Below are positions 57,274-62,000 of a stretch of 62,000 nucleotides of DNA, piece by piece. Under the pieces are notes generated by a model. It was not told the origin of the DNA, did no database searches, and saw only the letters and a list, made by a program, of their open reading frames with translations. This DNA comes from Gnetum montanum (lineage: Eukaryota > Streptophyta > Gnetopsida > Gnetales > Gnetaceae). Each line of letters opens with the position of its first letter. The stretch's first letter is position 1. A program made the position numbers and the translations under genes. The DNA lies in assembly GCA_015680685.1 (NCBI GenBank), contig MNCI01030955.1, positions 643,326 to 705,325 on the forward strand, in the 5' to 3' direction.

Positions 57274-58124
57274 TGATGAGTGGCAAGGTACCCCTATGCC
57301 CAACCATACGAGTCACTAAGGTGTTTATGCATGATCTAGTTGAATTCCATGAACCTATAGTTCTCTAGAGCACTAGTTCCTCTAGGAAGTGAAATGGGCA
57401 TTGAGAACGTTCATTGTCTTCCCTACACTTGTGAAGCTTAAGGATATAGTTTAAGTGTAATTAAGGTACATGATTTTTATCATTTTATGTTTTATATGTT
57501 TAATCGCCTACAACAATAATGAAAGGTAGAGTAATTTAGGATCTAATTTATCTATTGCCTAGCTAGCTTAACACAAGTACCCATTCCACTTTCATGAACA
57601 CATCCTGAACACATATAGCGCTACTGGGCTACCAAACGTTAATCGTTGTTGGGTTACCAAGCACTATATGTATGCTCGAAGTGGTCATGCTTATATTCAT
57701 TAACAACTAGAAATTAATTGCTTAATTTAAATGCATTAAAGTAAAGTGCATTAAAGGAAACATTAATCTATTCTTAGTGCTGCAATGATTATTAAAAGAG
57801 TTTGTTTTTATTCCTGTCACATTTCTGCACTCAAGCACATTAGTGTTCGAACAAAGGTCTGTATACACTTAGACTCATGTTGCGAGCACTCAAAAAGTAT
57901 TCTAACTCTAGAGGAAACAAACTGCAAGAGCTTCGCTAACTATGAAAAAAATTGATGAAAAACTAATGCTAAAGCATGAGCTCAAGCACTATATTTATAT
58001 GCCAACGTATATCCCACGACATCAAATATTCGACATCACATCTTGGCTCTGACATTAGATACCCAATGTTGAGGCTCTAATGTTGGATACTTGATGTTAG
58101 AGCAAATGAAAACATAACTCATCA
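57274..58124 (-). repeat. H 3' LTR (851 bp)
   Basis: Starts TGATGAGTGGCAAGG and ends ATAACTCATCA. Minus-strand TATA box at 57992-57999. U3 (58010-58110) repeats 'gacatcaaatattcgacatc' and 'ccaatgttgaggctctaatgttgg' dyad units. Confidence 0.9.
57992..57999 (-). promoter_or_regulatory. TATA box of H 3' LTR
   Basis: TATAAATA on the minus strand at the end of the U3 array. Confidence 0.7.
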
Positions 58125-58137
58125 TACCCCCACAATT
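58125..58137 (-). other. Polypurine tract of H
   Basis: The inverse reads AATTGTGGGGGTA next to the LTR. Confidence 0.85.
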
Positions 58138-58820
58138 GAATAAAAACTCATCCTTGAGTGTAGAAGAGGAGGAACAAATTCCTTACAAAATATTGGGAAG
58201 GTTTGGGATTATTGACTAACATACAAACTGACTCAAATGGAATAGATAGACTCTAAGTGCCCAAGTGTACAGAGTTACAATCTTTACAAAATCGGGTGTT
58301 CATAATAAGAGAAGTAAAACCCCTTGATAAAATTGACATCCAATGCCTCTTAGCAGTTGAAGAGTGAGAGAGAAGTTCCCACGATCATGAATGGTCCTCA
58401 TCGTGTGGTACTGCTACATCATCCTTGGTGAAGATAGTTTCACTTTCAGTCCATGCTTCCCATTGCAATCATAACAAAATTGTGAATTAGTATGCAAAGT
58501 GTAGCACATAGCTATCAAATATCTTGTCTCATTGGTGGTTACATTTGGCTAGGTTGTGATTGTGGGAGATTGATTCCTTTAGTAATGTTAGTAGCAAGGT
58601 TAACAAATAGGGTAAAATAGATAAGCAGTTCATTAAATTTGAAAAAAGTTCAACACAAGGAAATATTTGAAGAGGGTGTAATAATTAATAATAATAAAAA
58701 GGAAAGTTCATTGAGAAATGTTGTGAAAATGTGCACAATTGGATGTCATTGATGAGGTAAATAAAAGGATTTGATTGTAAGAGTGTTTAAGGGTAAAAAC
58801 TTTAACTAACCCAACCAAAA

Positions 58821-58877
58821 GATATGCAAGTGGATCCTCCCCAAAGCATGCACAAGCCTTTTATGCCCTTGCATAAC
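58821..58877 (-). other. Conserved 3' UTR stem-loop, H copy
   Basis: Outer arms ATATGCAAG and CTTGCATAAC, well paired. The inner part (gcatgcacaagc, 58846-58857) pairs only weakly. Confidence 0.6.
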
Positions 58878-59360
58878 TTCAAACCAAAGAGTCCATGGGC
58901 TATGTGGATGATTAATGGTTATGGAAGGTTAAGTACAAAACCCTAAAAGAAACTACCTAAGAATTCTAACACATCAAACCAAGACATCGAACAAGAATAT
59001 GAAATCGGCAGTGAGATGAGACATGAAAAACATAGATGGATGAGAGAGAGTGGAATGGTGTTTTTGATTAAGGTCACATGAATTCCCTGTGAATTTTATT
59101 GTTAAATGACTTGATAGGATTCATCATTAGTCCAAACCAAAACCAACCATGTTCAATGACTTCGCATCACCATTCTAAGACTAGTCCATTCCCCTAGAAT
59201 AGAATAGTGCTCCCATAGAACAACCACCATTTCTTATTAGAGAATAAAAGAGAAGTAGAAAGTGAGGAAGGGCCTTAGTTATAGGGGACCTTTAGGCATG
59301 GGTAACATGTCTTTCTAGTCCCATAACCAGTGCTTGTAGCTTGTTTATTGTGTCTTAGGT

Positions 59361-59510
59361 ATGTGCTTTGAATTCCCATATTTTTTTTTGAAATGGAAAC
59401 CACACCATGCAAAGACACATGCATTTATTTTGTCTATGGGATGTGATTTGAATTTTCATCTTTTTTTTATTTTTTTCTTTTTTGAAATGGGAGCCACACC
59501 ATGCAAAGAC
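59361..59510 (-). repeat. Tandem duplication of the A-rich tract in H
   Basis: Two units of about 80 bp, each with the 'ctttgaatt(c/t)(c/t)cat' flank, the homopurine/homopyrimidine run and 'ccacaccatgcaaagac'. C, D and E have a single unit. Confidence 0.8.
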
Positions 59511-60329
59511 TTATTCAACTTCATTTATTGGTCAACACAAAATGGTAAGATGTCCATGAAAGCACACATGCACCCAAGCAAGAAAAAAGGCACAAAGAAT
59601 ACTGAATCCCCTTGAAATCACACCTTGTTCAAACCCTTGAATCCTTTCCAATTCCAGAAACTACCAAAGTCACAAGTTCATTAATGTTTTATTAATGAAA
59701 AAGGGACTGCATGTTTCCAGAACAAGGAAAACCATAGAGCTTGTGGATGGGTGGATGTTGTGGACTCATTGCTTGTTGCATGAAAAAGAACCATGTCCTA
59801 ATCATTAGTAACAAAATTCAAAGCCAGAATCCAAACACCAACAATCAAATAATAGAATAGTACATACCACCATCAAGCAATGAATTACCGCTATACTTGG
59901 CACTTATTAACAAAAGGTTTGAAAATCACATAAAAATAAAATAAAATATAAAAGAAAGTGTAAAATTTTAAGAAAGAGCAAATGTAGTAACAATGATGTA
60001 AAACAAAAATTAGAAAAGATTAATAATATGAAAACAAGAAGATGTAAAATAAAGAATGTGTAAAACAAAAGGATGAAAAACTAAGAAGATTCTTATATGG
60101 TTAGCATGGGTGGCCATCTCCCCCATGACTAAGTTGAAAGGAGGAGATCTGAAATATGGAGCATGGTTGTCCATTCGATGAGGTGTTTGTTGTTAGCTGG
60201 TGTATGCTCGTGGAAAGGTTTGATTGGTTGCATGTTGACCAACTATTTCTTGTTTGGACTCTCAAGTTTGTAGATCATCATGACCCTAGAAGAAAAAGTT
60301 ATGTAAATGATGTAAGGTCCTTCCCAAAA

Positions 60330-61500
60330 TGTTTGGAACTTAGTTCGTTGAGGTATGTGTGTGGGGTTCTAGTAGAGAACCTTGTCTCCCACTTGAAATT
60401 TGACTCTTTTGATTTTAAGGTCATGGTGCTTTTTGTTATAGGCCTTAGGCAACTTGTTAGATGATAGGGCCACCAATTAGTTTTTGTCTAGTAGGTTGAG
60501 ATTCATTAGTCTCTATTTTGGTGCTAGACTTAACTCAAGGTCGAGGTCATAGGCTGTTGAAAGTGTATAAAGCTTAGATTGAATAGGAAGTGTTGGTAAT
60601 TTCCCATATACAAGCTCATAGGGAGAATAACCTATAGGAAGTTTCCATGTTGAGCAGTAGGCCCAAAGGGCATCGTTGAGTTTTGTGCTCTAGCCTTTCC
60701 TATATTTGCTAACAGTCCTTATTAAAATCGTTGTGATTTCCCTATTGGTAACCTTAGCTTGACCATTAGCTCGGGGGTGGTAGGGTGTTGTGAGTTTATG
60801 TTCAACCCCCGAGCATTGCATGAGCTTTCGAAAAGTAGTGCCTGTAAAGTGAGTTCCATTATCAAAAATTAATGCACATAGCATACCAAACCTATTTACA
60901 ATATTTTGTTGTACAAACCAAGTAGCAGTGGATGATGTACAATCGATGACAGTTGTTGCTTCTGCTCATTTTGTACAATAGTTGACAACAACTATGATGT
61001 ATGCCTTTTCATTTGACATGGGTGTGATGGGACCCATGAAATAAATGCCCTAGACATCAAAGGGTTCTAGTGGTTAAATCCATTATTGAGGTCCCTCCAT
61101 TCGAGCTGTCATTCCACCATCTCGTTGGCATCATTCACAAGAGTGAATGTAATGGTGAACATTCCTAAATATTGTTGGCCAATAGTACCCTGCCATCAGG
61201 ATTTTAATGGCTGTGCATCTCCTAGCATAGTGTCCTCTACAAGGACCTTCATGACCATCATGGAGAATGTGTAGTTGATTAGCATCAGGGACACACCAAT
61301 GAACCAAGCCATCGGTGCACACCTTGTAGAGGTGTCTATTGATCTCCATAAAGTGTTTTACATGGTGAAGAAACTATTATTTCTTCTGGTGGTCCAACCT
61401 TTGTGGCATCTCTTGGGTGAGATGATAGGTGAGAATGCCATCATACCGTTTATGCTCATTGGGCAATTTTTCAATTATAGCTCCAACAAAGAGAAGTTCA
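60330..61500 (-). pseudogene. int: H integrase, decayed
   Basis: N-terminal zinc region open at 61349-61131 (HEGPCRGHYARR, then YIHSCE). In the core, the second Asp is present in IFDNGTHFTG (60884-60690), but the catalytic Glu is Lys: the codon at 60753-60755 reads AAG in GQAKVTNRE, a G-to-A change. Stops lie on both sides of the core. Confidence 0.88.
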
Positions 61501-61547
61501 TCAAGAAACATATCAGATAGTGGATTTTCTTCCTCTTTATTGTCCCA

Positions 61548-62000
61548 TCACAACCAAGACAAGTGATCAACAACCACATTCTCACTGCCCTTTCGATCTA
61601 CCATCATAAGATCAAATTCCTGTAAGATATTTAGCCACCATATGACATGGGGGCTTATCGTTGGCTTGTTCATCAGGAAGCGGATGGCACTATGGCTTGT
61701 GTGCACAAATATCTTGTATCCAAGCACATAATGCTTGAAATTATCTAGAGTAAACACCACTACCATCAATTCCTTTTCTGTGGTGGTGTAGTTCAGTTGT
61801 GCACCCACAATCCTTTGGCTAGCATAGTGGATGTAGTATGGATGTTTCTTATCATCCATTTGCATAAGCACAACTCCCAAGACATAATTTGATGCATTCA
61901 TCACGATGTGGAAGGGTTTGGACCAATTAGGTGCTTGCAGAATTGGAGTTTCTACAAGTTTCTCTTTCAGCTATTGGAATGCTTTTTCACATTTTGTGGT
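61548..62000 (-). pseudogene. H RNase H and end of RT connection
   Basis: Begins at the window edge with KEKLVETPILQAPNWSKPF, the RT-RNase H connection of Athila-type pol. RNase H is open from 61904 to 61548. The first catalytic Asp position is Asn (MMNASNY), the Glu in EKELMVVVF is present, the Asp of the VHTDH motif is Ser, and the last Asp (VVDHLSWL) is present. Confidence 0.87.

Larger units (their letters stand above)
58138..60329 (-). other. H untranslated region
   Basis: No domain. It contains the stem-loop (58821-58877), the A-rich tract duplicated in tandem (59361-59416 and 59441-59510), an AT-rich 'gtaaaac' repeat zone (59930-60080) and the intact site corresponding to the insertion point of A in C. 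Confidence 0.75.
57274..62000 (-). mobile_element. Element H: Athila-like element, right part off window
   Basis: Minus-strand element seen from its 3' end: 3' LTR 57274-58124, polypurine tract, 2.2 kb untranslated region, integrase, RNase H, and the edge of RT at 62000. It has no third ORF, unlike C. Integrase and RNase H have lost catalytic residues, so this copy is inactive. It preserves the empty version of the site used by element A (near 59735), which shows that C and H are related. Confidence 0.9.

Noticed and set aside
1-62000. tRNA or rRNA genes, and an intact autonomous retroelement
   Set aside because: No cloverleaf or rRNA core sequence seen; tRNA-like matches are only primer sites. 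Every pol examined carries stops or lost residues.

Overview
The window is intergenic DNA from a plant with a large, repeat-filled nuclear genome, probably a seed plant; the species cannot be told from the sequence. I find no intact host gene, tRNA or rRNA. Almost everything is LTR retrotransposon of the Ty3/gypsy superfamily, decayed and nested. The lineage call rests on tRNA-Asp-type primer sites, an Athila-style gag knuckle (C-x2-C-x3-H-x4-C), Athila/Tat-style RT and integrase wording, and third ORFs downstream of pol. In-frame stops are mostly TAG (some TAA) where Gln is expected, and lost catalytic residues are mostly C-to-T or G-to-A changes, as expected for long-methylated plant repeats.

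Layout. 1-769 is an LTR on the minus strand that runs off the left edge. 770-1186 is a LINE reverse-transcriptase fragment, part of an older AT-rich locus that reappears at 7239-8919 and 55239-57273. Element D (minus, 1187-7233) is a gag-only Athila-like copy whose 5' LTR is replaced by a 313-bp fold-back palindrome. Element E (minus, 8925-55233) is a sister gag-only copy split by two large insertions. Element C (minus, 10815-30553, TSD ACTTC) keeps gag, protease, RT, RNase H, integrase and a coiled-coil-rich third ORF, and is itself split by element A (plus, 16463-22965, TSD ACCAT), which has gag and a third ORF but no RT or integrase. Element F (minus, 31168-50978, TSD CACAC) is a Tat-lineage non-autonomous element with gag-protease and an antisense ORF, split by element G (plus, 38842-48886, TSD AACTA), a nearly complete gag-pol element lacking most of RNase H. 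Element H (minus, from 57274) shows its 3' LTR, untranslated region, integrase and RNase H before the right edge.

Insertion order follows from nesting: E first, then C and F into E, then A into C and G into F. D and H are separate insertions in the same old locus. A, D and E share primer site, U5 and untranslated blocks with the pol-bearing C, G and H, so they were probably mobilised in trans by such elements. Two shared non-coding features stand out: a stem-loop between pol (or its lost position) and the 3' LTR, whose inner hairpin differs in sequence but usually keeps its pairing, and dyad-symmetric arrays in U3 that differ from family to family.
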